Below, piece after piece: positions 6,753-14,599 of a stretch of 64,000 nt of DNA. The DNA is from Salinarimonas chemoclinalis. GTDB lineage: Bacteria; Pseudomonadota; Alphaproteobacteria; Rhizobiales; Beijerinckiaceae. The notes beneath the pieces were generated by a model. It did not search any database. It was not told the DNA's origin and saw only the letters and a program-made list of their open reading frames with translations. The stretch spans positions 119,230-183,229 of the forward strand of contig NZ_JBGMWH010000007.1 in NCBI RefSeq assembly GCF_041514305.1, given 5' to 3'. How positions within the stretch are numbered: position 1 is the stretch's first letter; the number at the start of each line of letters is the position of its first letter. The translations under genes were made by a program, and so were the position numbers.

Positions 6753-8908
6753 TGGGGTGGTCGCGCCGCCGGGTTCTCGCGGCGCTCGGGTGGAGCGCCG
6801 CCGGCATCGTCGCCGTCGCTGCGTGGGGCGGCGCCCGCGCCGGGCTGCCCCCGCTGCCGCACAGGCGCCCGCCGACGACCGCGGATGCGGCTTTCTGGGC
6901 GAGCCTGAGGCCGGACGGCACGGTCGAGATCGCCTCGCCCCGCGCCGAGATGGGTCAGGGGATCGCGACGGCCCTGCGCCGGATCGCGGCGGAGGAGACG
7001 GGCGTCGGCTTCGCCCGGGTCTCCTTCGTCCACCCGCGCACCGATCGCATGCCGCCGTCCCGCGCCACCGTCGGGTCCGACTCGATCGCGGACTTCGCGC
7101 CGCTGCTGGCGAAGGCCTGCGCGGCGCTGGCGCTGGCGGCGCGGCGGCGCGCTGCGGCGGCGCTGGGCGTTCCGGTCGGAGAGATCCGCATCCTGGGCGA
7201 CGCCGCCCTCGCCGAGGACGGACGCGCGGTTCCCCTCGCAGACCTCGCCCGGGCGCCGCTGGTGCTCGATGCCGAGGCGGTGGACGGCGCCACCGCGCGC
7301 AGCCTCGATCCCACGAGTGCCCGGTCGGTGATCGGTACCGCTCAGGAGCCGGACGGCATCCGCGCCCTGATCACCGGCGCTCGGCCGCTGTTCGCCGACG
7401 ATGTCCGCCTGGCGCACATGGTCTTCGGCGCGGTCCTGCGCCCGCCCCGCCTCGGCGCGCGGCTCGAGTGGGTCGACGACGGTGCGGCGCGGGACCTGGC
7501 CGGCTACATCGGCCTTCGGCGGGACGGAGCCTTCGCCGGCATCCTCGCGCGCACGCAGGGCACTCTGGAACGCGCGCTGGCACTCGTCGAGACGCGATGG
7601 TCGGGCGGGACGCGGGCTTCGCAGCCGGAGATCGACGCAGCGGTCGACATCGATCGCGATCATCCCGACGGCGGCTCCGAGCACGGCCTGCGCGACGATC
7701 CCGTCGACGACGAGGCGCCGTTCGACGTCGCGCTGCGGCTCGAGGTGCCGATGGCGGCGCACGCGGCGATGGAGCCGCGCAGCGCCGTCGCCCGCCTCCT
7801 GGACGGGCGGCTGGAGGTGTGGACCGGCTCGCAGGACGTGACCTTCGTCCGGCGCGTCCTCGCCGATGCGCTCGACCTCGACGAGGCGCGCGTGGTGGTT
7901 CACGGGCAGCGCCTCGGCGGCGGCTTCGGCGGGCGCACGATCTGCACGGTCGAGCTCGAAGCGGCGCGCCTCGCCCGCGCATCCGGGCTCCCGGTGAAGG
8001 TCCGCTGGAGCCGCGAGGACGAGTTCGGACATGCCTTCCACAGGCCGCCGTCCACGCACCGGATCGAGGCCCGGCTGACTCCGGAGGGACGGATCGCCGC
8101 GTGGCGTCATCGCTTCCGCTCGGGGCACGTCGTCTTCACGTCGGCGGCGATGGGGCCGCTGCTCCAGCGGGCGACCTCCTTCGTCGCCGACCCGGGCGTC
8201 GCGCGCGGCGCGGTTCCCCCCTACGCGATCGGCGCGCTCCACGTCGGCTTCGAGGACGTGCGCCTGCCGGTGGACACCGGCCCCTGGCGCGGGCTCGGCG
8301 CGGCCCCGAACGTCTGGGCCGTGGAGACGGCGATCGACGCGTTGGCGCGGGCCGCAGGGCAGGACACCCTCGCGTTCCGGCTCGCCAATCTCGGCCCCGA
8401 TGCGGCGCGCCTCGCCCGGTGTCTCGCACGTGTCGCGACACTGTCGCGCTGGAGCGAACGCCGCGCCACACCGGAGCTCGGCTACGGGGTCGCCTGCGGC
8501 GTCTACAAGGAGAAATCGTTCGCCGCGGTCGTGGCCGAGGTGAGGCTCGAGGGGGTTCGGCCGCGCGTCACGCATCTCTGGTGCGCGCACGATTGCGGCC
8601 TCGTGATCGATCCGGACGGCGTGCGCGCGCAGATCGAGGGCAACCTCGTCTGGGGCATCGGCACGGCGCTGCACGAGCGCCTGGAGCTCGCCGACGGCCG
8701 CGTGGCCGCCGGCAACTTCACGGACTACGCGATCGCACGCTCGACCGACGTGCCGTCGATGACGATCGATCTCGTCGACGAAGGCGACCCGCCCTCCGGC
8801 GCGGGCGAAACCGCCATCGTCGCCGCGCCGGCCGCGATCACCAACGCCATCGCGGCGATCACGGGCCGCACCGTGACGCGGCTGCCTCACGATCCGAGCC
8901 GCGGATGA
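6752..8908 (+). CDS. Molybdopterin-binding large subunit of a molybdenum hydroxylase (IorB-like)
   Basis: Catalytic subunit (718 residues) of the same enzyme. The N-terminus SRRRVLAALGWSAAGIVAVAAW looks like a twin-arginine or membrane-anchoring signal, so the enzyme is probably periplasmic or membrane-bound. Mo-cofactor-binding features follow: SPRAEMGQGI, GQRLGGGFGGRT, and the C-terminal PPSGAGETAIVAAPAAITNAI stretch containing the catalytic glutamate of the family (GxGE). Length fits IorB-type subunits. It overlaps the small subunit by one base and the AraC gene by four bases. Substrate unknown; no maturation factor (XdhC or nucleotidyltransferase) is nearby. Confidence 0.88.
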   Translation: MGWSRRRVLAALGWSAAGIVAVAAWGGARAGLPPLPHRRPPTTADAAFWASLRPDGTVEIASPRAEMGQGIATALRRIAAEETGVGFARVSFVHPRTDRMPPSRATVGSDSIADFAPLLAKACAALALAARRRAAAALGVPVGEIRILGDAALAEDGRAVPLADLARAPLVLDAEAVDGATARSLDPTSARSVIGTAQEPDGIRALITGARPLFADDVRLAHMVFGAVLRPPRLGARLEWVDDGAARDLAGYIGLRRDGAFAGILARTQGTLERALALVETRWSGGTRASQPEIDAAVDIDRDHPDGGSEHGLRDDPVDDEAPFDVALRLEVPMAAHAAMEPRSAVARLLDGRLEVWTGSQDVTFVRRVLADALDLDEARVVVHGQRLGGGFGGRTICTVELEAARLARASGLPVKVRWSREDEFGHAFHRPPSTHRIEARLTPEGRIAAWRHRFRSGHVVFTSAAMGPLLQRATSFVADPGVARGAVPPYAIGALHVGFEDVRLPVDTGPWRGLGAAPNVWAVETAIDALARAAGQDTLAFRLANLGPDAARLARCLARVATLSRWSERRATPELGYGVACGVYKEKSFAAVVAEVRLEGVRPRVTHLWCAHDCGLVIDPDGVRAQIEGNLVWGIGTALHERLELADGRVAAGNFTDYAIARSTDVPSMTIDLVDEGDPPSGAGETAIVAAPAAITNAIAAITGRTVTRLPHDPSRG

Positions 8909-9921
8909 TCGCACGCAGATCGGCTAGGGTCGGAAGGCCGATGGTCGAGCGGACCGCCGGGCGAATGAAGGGGGTCGAGGTGGAGGATTTCGCGAGCGCG
9001 TCCCTCGTGGGCTTCGTGCGCGCCTCGCTGGCGCGACGCCGGCTCGACGTGGCGGACGCGCAGCCGCCTGCGCCCGGCGCACTGATCGCTCTGGACGCGA
9101 AGCGCGGATTGCTGCGCCGTATCGCGGAGGATCACGGCCTCGGGACCGTCCATGCGATCGGTACGGACATCCGCCACGCGCCGTTCGACCCGATCCTGCA
9201 CATGCTGCTCGCCGCGCCGACCGGGGCCGACCTGATCGGGCGCTGGCAGCGCCTCGAACGCTACGTCCACTCCCGCCACCGCGTCCGTACGGAGCGGGCC
9301 GGCAGTCGCGACCTCGTCCTGGCGCACGTCTCCGAACGGGGAGAGCCGCCCGATCCGGCGGAGGACCTGCTCGTCGCCGGCCTCCTCGTCGGTCTCCTGG
9401 ACAAGCGCGGCTGCGGGCCGGTGGACCTGATCCTGGTGCAGGAGGACGGGACCGAGATCGCCCCCGCGCGGATCGCCACGACCGGGGGCCCCGTGCAGAC
9501 CCACCGCTGGCGGCTCCGCTGGCGCGCGGAGCCCACCTCCCCGACGCCGACGGTGCCCCTCGGCGCGGCCCAGGCGTCGGCGCGCGGATCGACCGCACGC
9601 GTGCTCGCGCGCCTCGCCGAGGACCCGGCCGGGCCCTGGTCGCTGCAGGGCCTGGCCGACGACCTCGGGCTCGCCGAGCGCACGCTGCAGCGCAGGCTCG
9701 CCGCCGACGGGCTGTCGCTCTCGACGGCCATCGCAGAGGCGCGCGTGCAGGAGGCCTCGCGCCTCCTGACAGAGACGCAGACGCCGATCGGCCTCGTCGG
9801 CCTGCTCGCCGGATATACGGACCCGCCGCATTTCAGCCGCGCGTTCCGGAAGCGGCTGGGCTTCACGCCATCGGAATACCGGAAAATCAAGGCGAAGCCG
9901 ACGCGGGCGGGGGCCCGCTGA
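8905..9921 (+). CDS. AraC/XylS-family transcriptional regulator
   Basis: A 338-residue regulator with a C-terminal AraC double helix-turn-helix (about residues 235-325: WSLQGLADDLGLAERTLQRRL and YTDPPHFSRAFRKRLGFTPSEYR). The N-terminal 220 residues form a divergent sensor region resembling the Arabinose_bd/OruR-type regulators. The ATG at 8905 overlaps the hydroxylase stop (ATGA). Another ATG at 8941 could be used. Co-transcription with the hydroxylase subunits suggests that it senses their substrate or product and controls the operon. Confidence 0.85.
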   Translation: MIARRSARVGRPMVERTAGRMKGVEVEDFASASLVGFVRASLARRRLDVADAQPPAPGALIALDAKRGLLRRIAEDHGLGTVHAIGTDIRHAPFDPILHMLLAAPTGADLIGRWQRLERYVHSRHRVRTERAGSRDLVLAHVSERGEPPDPAEDLLVAGLLVGLLDKRGCGPVDLILVQEDGTEIAPARIATTGGPVQTHRWRLRWRAEPTSPTPTVPLGAAQASARGSTARVLARLAEDPAGPWSLQGLADDLGLAERTLQRRLAADGLSLSTAIAEARVQEASRLLTETQTPIGLVGLLAGYTDPPHFSRAFRKRLGFTPSEYRKIKAKPTRAGAR

Positions 9922-9928
9922 CGCGAAC

Positions 9929-9952
9929 AGCGGCCCCTGGTCCAGGGCCGCT
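9929..9952. terminator. Bidirectional hairpin between the AraC gene and rpmF
   Basis: The arms AGCGGCCC (9929-9936) and GGGCCGCT (9945-9952) are perfect reverse complements around an eight-base centre that can pair further. The hairpin lies between convergent genes, 8 bases after the AraC stop and 60 bases after the rpmF stop. Confidence 0.55.
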
Positions 9953-10011
9953 GCCTGCCGAACGAGGGGCGACGCGACGGCGCGCGCCCGATATCGGTCG
10001 CCCGAGGAGGA

Positions 10012-10197
10012 TCAGTCCTCGGACTTCACCGTCAGCACCTGGCGACCGCGGTACATGCCGGTCTTCAGGTCGATGTGGTGCGGGCGGCGCAGCTCGCCGG
10101 AATCCTTGTCCTCGACGTAGGTCGGGGCCTTCAGCGCGTCGGCGGAGCGGCGCATGCCGCGCTTGGACGGCGAGGTCTTTCTCTTCGGAACGGCCAT
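10012..10197 (-). CDS. rpmF: 50S ribosomal protein L32
   Basis: Ribosomal protein L32 of the large subunit, 61 residues, the usual alphaproteobacterial length. It begins MAVPKRKTSPSKRGMRRSAD and ends with the GMYRGRQVLTV segment typical of alphaproteobacterial L32. The ATG at 10197 gives the canonical N-terminus; a longer upstream reading would add 13 arginine-rich residues not found in the family. It is monocistronic here, without the plsX/fabH neighbours seen in other bacteria. A TATATA element at 10281-10286 in the divergent intergenic region may belong to its promoter. Confidence 0.97.
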   Translation of the reverse strand: MAVPKRKTSPSKRGMRRSADALKAPTYVEDKDSGELRRPHHIDLKTGMYRGRQVLTVKSED

Positions 10198-10429
10198 TGT
10201 TCGTCTCCGGTCGGGTCTCAACGCCGGCGCGCGCACGCGTGCGCGGCTCGCCGGCGGGCAAGTCGGTCGAGGCGCGGTCTATATACGCTCGCGCCGCCGT
10301 TGCCTACCCCGAAAAACGAGCCGGCGCCGAATTCCGCACGCCCCGCGCGGAGCCCCCGCCGCGCCTCTGGCGCGACCCGCCGCCGCGCCCTACCTCGGAG
10401 CGACGAGACGCGTACAGGAGGAACGCAGC

Positions 10430-10726
10430 ATGGCCGCCGAGACGCTCACCGCCGCCGAGCGCGACGCGATGCTCCCCGGGCTCACCGGCTGGAGCCTCGT
10501 GGAAGGCCGCGACGCCATCCACAAGCGCTACGACTTCGCCGACTTCGTCTCCGCCTTCGGCTGGATGGCGAAGGTGGCGATCGTGGCGGAGAAGCACGAC
10601 CACCATCCCGAATGGTTCAACGTCTACAAGACCGTGGAGGTGACGCTCTCCACCCACGACGCGGGCGGCCTCACCCGCCTGGACGTGACGCTCGCCCGGG
10701 AGATGGACCGGCTCGCCGCCGGGTGA
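10430..10726 (+). CDS. 4a-hydroxytetrahydrobiopterin (pterin-4a-carbinolamine) dehydratase
   Basis: A 98-residue PCD/DCoH-family protein that dehydrates pterin-4a-carbinolamine to recycle tetrahydrobiopterin after aromatic amino acid hydroxylation. The signature KHDHHPEWFNVY (about residues 61-72) holds the active-site histidines. The AGGAGGA ribosome-binding site at 10416-10422 fixes the start at 10430. No aromatic amino acid hydroxylase is in the window, so in this genome it may serve another pterin or moonlight, as often suggested for orphan PCD genes. The convergent SDR gene ends ten bases downstream. Confidence 0.93.
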   Translation: MAAETLTAAERDAMLPGLTGWSLVEGRDAIHKRYDFADFVSAFGWMAKVAIVAEKHDHHPEWFNVYKTVEVTLSTHDAGGLTRLDVTLAREMDRLAAG

Positions 10727-10736
10727 GCGGCCGTGA

Positions 10737-11546
10737 TCAACGCGTCGCCGCGACGAAGCCGCCGTCGACCACGATCTCGGTCCCCGTGACGTAGCGCGCC
10801 TCGTCGCTCGCGAGGAAGGCCACCGCGGCGGCGACGTCGAAGGCGTCCCCCATGAAGCCCATCGGCACCTGCGCATTGCGGGTGGCGACGAAGCCGTCGT
10901 AGTCGCCGCCGGCGTACTTGTCGGCGAGGCGCCGCACCAGCGGCGTGCCGATCAGCCCCGGCACGACGGCGTTGAGCCGCACCCCCCTGGAGGCGTAGAT
11001 CACCGCCGTCGTGCGCGTCATCTGCAGGAGCGCGGCCTTCGCCGCCGCGTAGGCGACCTGCGGCTTGCCGATGTAGCGCAGCGCCGCCACGGACGCGACG
11101 CTCACGACCGCCCCGCGCCCCTGCCGCTCCATCACAGGCAGAACGGCCTTGCAGCAGAGCCAGGCGCTCTTGAGGTTGACGTCGATCTGCGCGTCGAAGG
11201 TCTCCTCGTCCATCTCGACCGGGCCGCCGGGCTCGGAGCGGCCGACGTTGTTGACGAGGACGTCGATGCGCCCGTGCCGGGCGACGACGTCGGCGACGAG
11301 CGCCTCGACCGCGGCGCGGTCGGTGACGTCGCAGGGATGGACCTCGCAGCGGCCGCCCTCGCCGGAGACGATCCGGCGCGTGACCTCGGCCGCCTCGGGG
11401 TCGCGGTCGCAGCCCACGACGATCGCGCCGCGGCGCGCCATCAGCGTGGCGATGGCCTGGCCGTTGCCCCAGCCCTCGCCCTTCGAGCCGTCGGCCCGCG
11501 AGCCGCAGCCGGTGACGAGGACGATCCGGTCGGTGAAGTCGAGCAT
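10737..11546 (-). CDS. SDR-family oxidoreductase
   Basis: A classical SDR of 269 residues. The nucleotide-binding motif carries an unusual insertion: after LVTGCGS comes a Gly/Lys-rich stretch before GWGNGQA. NNVG, catalytic Ser (SVASVAAL), YAAAK (Tyr and Lys present) and VTGTEIVVDGG are all intact, so it should be an active NAD(P)-dependent dehydrogenase or reductase. The start at 11546 (MLDFTDR) gives the family N-terminus and follows an AGG-rich ribosome-binding stretch. Substrate not predictable. It is alone in its orientation. Confidence 0.88.
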   Translation of the reverse strand: MLDFTDRIVLVTGCGSRADGSKGEGWGNGQAIATLMARRGAIVVGCDRDPEAAEVTRRIVSGEGGRCEVHPCDVTDRAAVEALVADVVARHGRIDVLVNNVGRSEPGGPVEMDEETFDAQIDVNLKSAWLCCKAVLPVMERQGRGAVVSVASVAALRYIGKPQVAYAAAKAALLQMTRTTAVIYASRGVRLNAVVPGLIGTPLVRRLADKYAGGDYDGFVATRNAQVPMGFMGDAFDVAAAVAFLASDEARYVTGTEIVVDGGFVAATR

Positions 11547-11691
11547 GAGGTGCCTCCCGGGCCCGGGGCGGGCCGTATGGTTTCCCTTATGTAAAGCACG
11601 TCGTTCGCGCACGTCTCGAAATGGAGCGTTCGTGCAAACCCGGCTTTCGGATCTCGATGCTTAAAGGAGTCCCGCAGCGAGGAGAACGACC

Positions 11692-12813
11692 ATGTTCGAT
11701 TTCGGGAAGATCGCCGTCGGGAAGATCGCCGTCGGGACGATCGGCTTCGGGAAGATCGGCTTTCGGAAGAACGAGGCCGGCAACGTCGCCATCGCCTTCG
11801 CGCTGACGCTCATCCCCACGCTGGGAATCACCGGCGCAGCGGTGGACTACACCCGCGTCAACGCCGCCCGCGAGTTCGCCCGCAGCGTGAGCGACGGCAC
11901 GGCGGTGCGCATCGCCGCCGCGGACACCGACATCGCCGCGCAGGCGCTCGCCGGCGCGCGGACGTTGATCGAGAGCCGCTACGGCGACCAGCTCACGGCG
12001 ATCGAGGTCACCGGCCGCTGGCTCGACCCGGCGCACTACGCCGTGCGCGTCGAGGCCGCCCTCGACACGCGGATCCTGGCTGCGGTGCCGGGCATGCCGC
12101 GCGAGATCCCGTTCACGCTGGAGAGCGTGACGCGGCGCATCCCGCCGACCTGGGTGACGGCGCCGCCCCACCAGTCGCTGCTCGAGCCGGAGGCGGCGGA
12201 CTACAACCGCATCTCCATGTACTGCTACGATCCCGAGCGCGCCGGCGAGCCGGACGGCGGGCGCCGCGCGCTCACCCCCATCGCCGACAACGGCTCGCCG
12301 CCGACGGACTTCGCGGCGCAGGGGCACGTGCTCCCGACCTGCGGCCCCGGCGAGGTGGTGAGCTACATGCTCCGGAACGTCCGCAGCGCCCGTCGAAATC
12401 CGGCACGGTGGGACGACCCGACGCAGGAGGTCTACGAGTACTACGCCGACACGGTGCTCGACCCCGAGACCCGGGTGATGATCCACGATGTGCGCGGGTA
12501 TCGGGTGACGAACGGCACCACGCGCACGTCGCTCGACATGCGCGTGAGCCCCATCCTCGAGACGATCCGCTGCGCCACGCTCGCCGAGTGCAAGCCGGTC
12601 TCGCAGGGGGGCATCATTCCCAACCGGCGCACGGGTCGCACGCCGCAGACGGCCACGCAGGCCTGCGCCGAGGGCATGTACATGTATTTCGGCTGGGAGG
12701 ATCGCCCGCCGAACCTCGGCTGGACCGACCAGGACTACGACGACATCCGCCTCGTGGTGAACTGTCCCGTGCGCGAGCGGGTCACCGACAAGCAGGTGAT
12801 GATCGTGCGCTGA
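11692..12813 (+). CDS. TadE/TadG-family pilus assembly protein with N-terminal repeat tail
   Basis: A 373-residue pseudopilin-like protein of the Flp/Tad type. The hydrophobic helix at about residues 32-55 (NEAGNVAIAFALTLIPTLGITGAAVDYTR) matches the TadE/TadG N-terminal segment and anchors the protein in the inner membrane; the rest is extracytoplasmic and has several Cys residues. The N-terminal tail is odd: a five-residue unit repeats (KIAVG, KIAVG, TIGFG, KIGFR), encoded by tandem 15-bp units. The C-terminal von Willebrand region of full TadG is absent. No other tad genes are adjacent, so this is an orphan. Start at 11692 has a GGAGA site eight bases upstream. Confidence 0.75.
   Translation: MFDFGKIAVGKIAVGTIGFGKIGFRKNEAGNVAIAFALTLIPTLGITGAAVDYTRVNAAREFARSVSDGTAVRIAAADTDIAAQALAGARTLIESRYGDQLTAIEVTGRWLDPAHYAVRVEAALDTRILAAVPGMPREIPFTLESVTRRIPPTWVTAPPHQSLLEPEAADYNRISMYCYDPERAGEPDGGRRALTPIADNGSPPTDFAAQGHVLPTCGPGEVVSYMLRNVRSARRNPARWDDPTQEVYEYYADTVLDPETRVMIHDVRGYRVTNGTTRTSLDMRVSPILETIRCATLAECKPVSQGGIIPNRRTGRTPQTATQACAEGMYMYFGWEDRPPNLGWTDQDYDDIRLVVNCPVRERVTDKQVMIVR
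11704..11763 (+). repeat. Four tandem 15-bp units in the TadG-like gene
   Basis: Units begin at 11704, 11719, 11734 and 11749. The first two are identical (GGGAAGATCGCCGTC); the last two differ by two to four bases. They encode pentapeptide repeats just before the membrane helix. Confidence 0.8.
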
Positions 12814-12840
12814 GACGCACTCGGGGCACGCGGCTCGGGC

Positions 12841-13263
12841 TCAGATCCCGCCGCCGAGCTCGAGGATGCGTTCGCGCAGCCGCACGACCTCGGCCTCGAG
12901 CGCGCGGATGCGCGCCTTGAGCGCCGCCTCGCTCGGGGTGACGGCGAGAGTCGCCGCCGCCGGTGCGGCCGCCTCGGCCGGCGGCTCGCCCTCCGCCACG
13001 TCGAGGAAGGCGATGCCCGCCTCGCCGCCGCGGCGCCAGCGCAGCTCGGCGCGGTGTACGACGTTCATCTGCGGGATGACGATCTCGAAGTGCCCGGGCA
13101 GCGTCACGCCCTCGGAGATGTCGATCTTGGCGCCGGTCTCGGAGATGTTGCGCACCACGCAGTCGATCGTGACGGCGCCGCCGCCGTAGCGGATGCGCGC
13201 AGCCACGAGCGCCCGTCGCCGGGGCGCCGTCCGCTGCTCGCTCGTCTCCACGATCGTGCTCAT
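12841..13263 (-). CDS. PilZ-domain protein (c-di-GMP receptor)
   Basis: A 140-residue protein with a PilZ domain at about residues 12-90. The c-di-GMP-binding motifs are visible: the arginine cluster RRRALVAARI and the NISETGAKID segment (D/NxSxxG). After a short Ala/Pro/Glu linker comes a C-terminal heptad-rich helix (about 110-140, ALKARIRALEAEVVRLRERI) that should form a coiled coil and could dimerise the protein. It may report c-di-GMP levels set by enzymes such as the EAL protein at 3968-5752; that link is inference. Start ATG at 13263. Confidence 0.88.
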   Translation of the reverse strand: MSTIVETSEQRTAPRRRALVAARIRYGGGAVTIDCVVRNISETGAKIDISEGVTLPGHFEIVIPQMNVVHRAELRWRRGGEAGIAFLDVAEGEPPAEAAAPAAATLAVTPSEAALKARIRALEAEVVRLRERILELGGGI

Positions 13264-13313
13264 GGTTCCGTCCTTCCGATCGCGCAGCATAGCGACGGGC
13301 TGCTGAGATCCGG

Positions 13314-14579
13314 TTAACGCGATGCGGGAGCGGCGGGCCAGGTGAAGTCGTCCGCCCGTCCGGGCGCGGCGGGAGGCGCCACGCCGTCCGCGAGCACGCG
13401 CTCGTTGAGGAGCCGCGTCGCCCGGTCGGCGAGCGGCGGCGCACGCACGAGCGCCGCCGATCCTCCCGCCGCGGCGGTCTCGGTGAGGGGGACGACGGGG
13501 CCGATGGCGGGCGGGGGCTCCTCGATCGCGACCGCGTCCGGCGCCTCGGGCAGTGCCGAGAGCCGCGCGACGATCTCGTCCACGGTGAGCGCCTCGAGGT
13601 CGCCGAGCGCGGCGAGGCCGTCCGCGGCGGGGGGCGGGGCGACGGCGGAGACCGGCGCGGGACGGTCGCGGGCGAGCAGCCGACGGATCTCGACGTCGGC
13701 GAAATGCGCGGCCTTGCGCCCGCCCGCGGGCGTGAGGTGGATGCCGTCGCCGGCGCGCAGGCGCCCGATCTGGCCTTCCAGCGTCGGCCCGTTGTCGGAA
13801 TAGCGGTTGTCGTCGTCGACGAAGCCCTGCCAGATGTCGACCCAGATGCCGCCACCGCGGGTCACGCGCCCGCGCACGATCTCGTTGATCGCCTGCAGGT
13901 CCGTCGAGAGTCGCGAGGAACGCATCGGCGGCAGGCCGACCCAGACGAGCGGCACGCCGGCCGCGCGGAACTTCGCGAGGATCGCGTCGACGCGCCGTGC
14001 GTAGGCCTCCTTCCACTCCGGGCCGAGACGCGCGAGGCGCCTCTCGGGCGTCGCGATGTCCTGGCGGTCGTTCAGCCCGACGAGCACGACGCCGATGTCG
14101 AAGGCGCCCTCGCCGGTCAGGAACGGATCGATTTCGGCGCGCCAGTCGTGGAAATCGTCGCGCACCAGGCCCGAGGAGCCCTGCGCGCGGGTCTGCACCG
14201 TGACGTTCGGCTTGTCGGAGAGGACGTCGGCGAGGCCCTCGCCGAGATTGCTCGCGAGCGAATCGCCGAAGACGACCACCCGATGGGTGATCGGCACGTC
14301 CTGCGGCACGTCCTGCGTAACCGCCGCCGCCGTCTCGGCCTGCGGCGGGGAGACGGGCGCCCGTGCCGGCCGGGGCGCACGCCGGGGCCGCTGGCGCGCT
14401 GCGGGCGCCGGCTCCGCCGCCGTGGGCTGTGAGCGCAGGACCTCGAGCCAGATCCGGCGCTCGTCGTCGTTGGCGCGCACGGGCGCCGTTCCCGCCGCGA
14501 TCGCCAGGACGAGCGCGGCACAGGCAAGGGCGAGACGGACGAGCGGGCGGGGCGCGCGCATCGGCATGTCCGACACCAT
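13314..14579 (-). CDS. SGNH-hydrolase-type (DUF459) periplasmic protein
   Basis: A 421-residue exported protein. A hydrophobic N-terminus (VRLALACAALVLAIAAGTAPVRA, about residues 12-35) looks like a signal peptide. The SGNH core starts near residue 100 with FGDSLASNLGEG (nucleophile Ser), then GLNDRQD (Asn block) and GDGIHLTPAGGRK (Asp-His). This is the DUF459 family, often placed near cell-wall genes and proposed to act as an esterase on envelope polymers. The C-terminal ~110 residues are Pro/Ala-rich and low in complexity. It starts 20 bases after the lytic transglycosylase stop, supporting an operon and a role in peptidoglycan maturation. Confidence 0.82.
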   Translation of the reverse strand: MVSDMPMRAPRPLVRLALACAALVLAIAAGTAPVRANDDERRIWLEVLRSQPTAAEPAPAARQRPRRAPRPARAPVSPPQAETAAAVTQDVPQDVPITHRVVVFGDSLASNLGEGLADVLSDKPNVTVQTRAQGSSGLVRDDFHDWRAEIDPFLTGEGAFDIGVVLVGLNDRQDIATPERRLARLGPEWKEAYARRVDAILAKFRAAGVPLVWVGLPPMRSSRLSTDLQAINEIVRGRVTRGGGIWVDIWQGFVDDDNRYSDNGPTLEGQIGRLRAGDGIHLTPAGGRKAAHFADVEIRRLLARDRPAPVSAVAPPPAADGLAALGDLEALTVDEIVARLSALPEAPDAVAIEEPPPAIGPVVPLTETAAAGGSAALVRAPPLADRATRLLNERVLADGVAPPAAPGRADDFTWPAAPASR

Positions 14580-14599
14580 AGCGCATCCGCGCCGCGCCG

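Noticed and set aside
6757..8904. Open frame running in front of the AraC gene
   Set aside because: Arg/Gly-rich translation in the wrong frame over the molybdenum hydroxylase subunit; only the part from 8905 is a protein.
11587..12486. Minus-strand open frame with a PDGD/LPE repeat
   Set aside because: The repeat is only the complement of the 15-bp repeats in the TadG-like gene.
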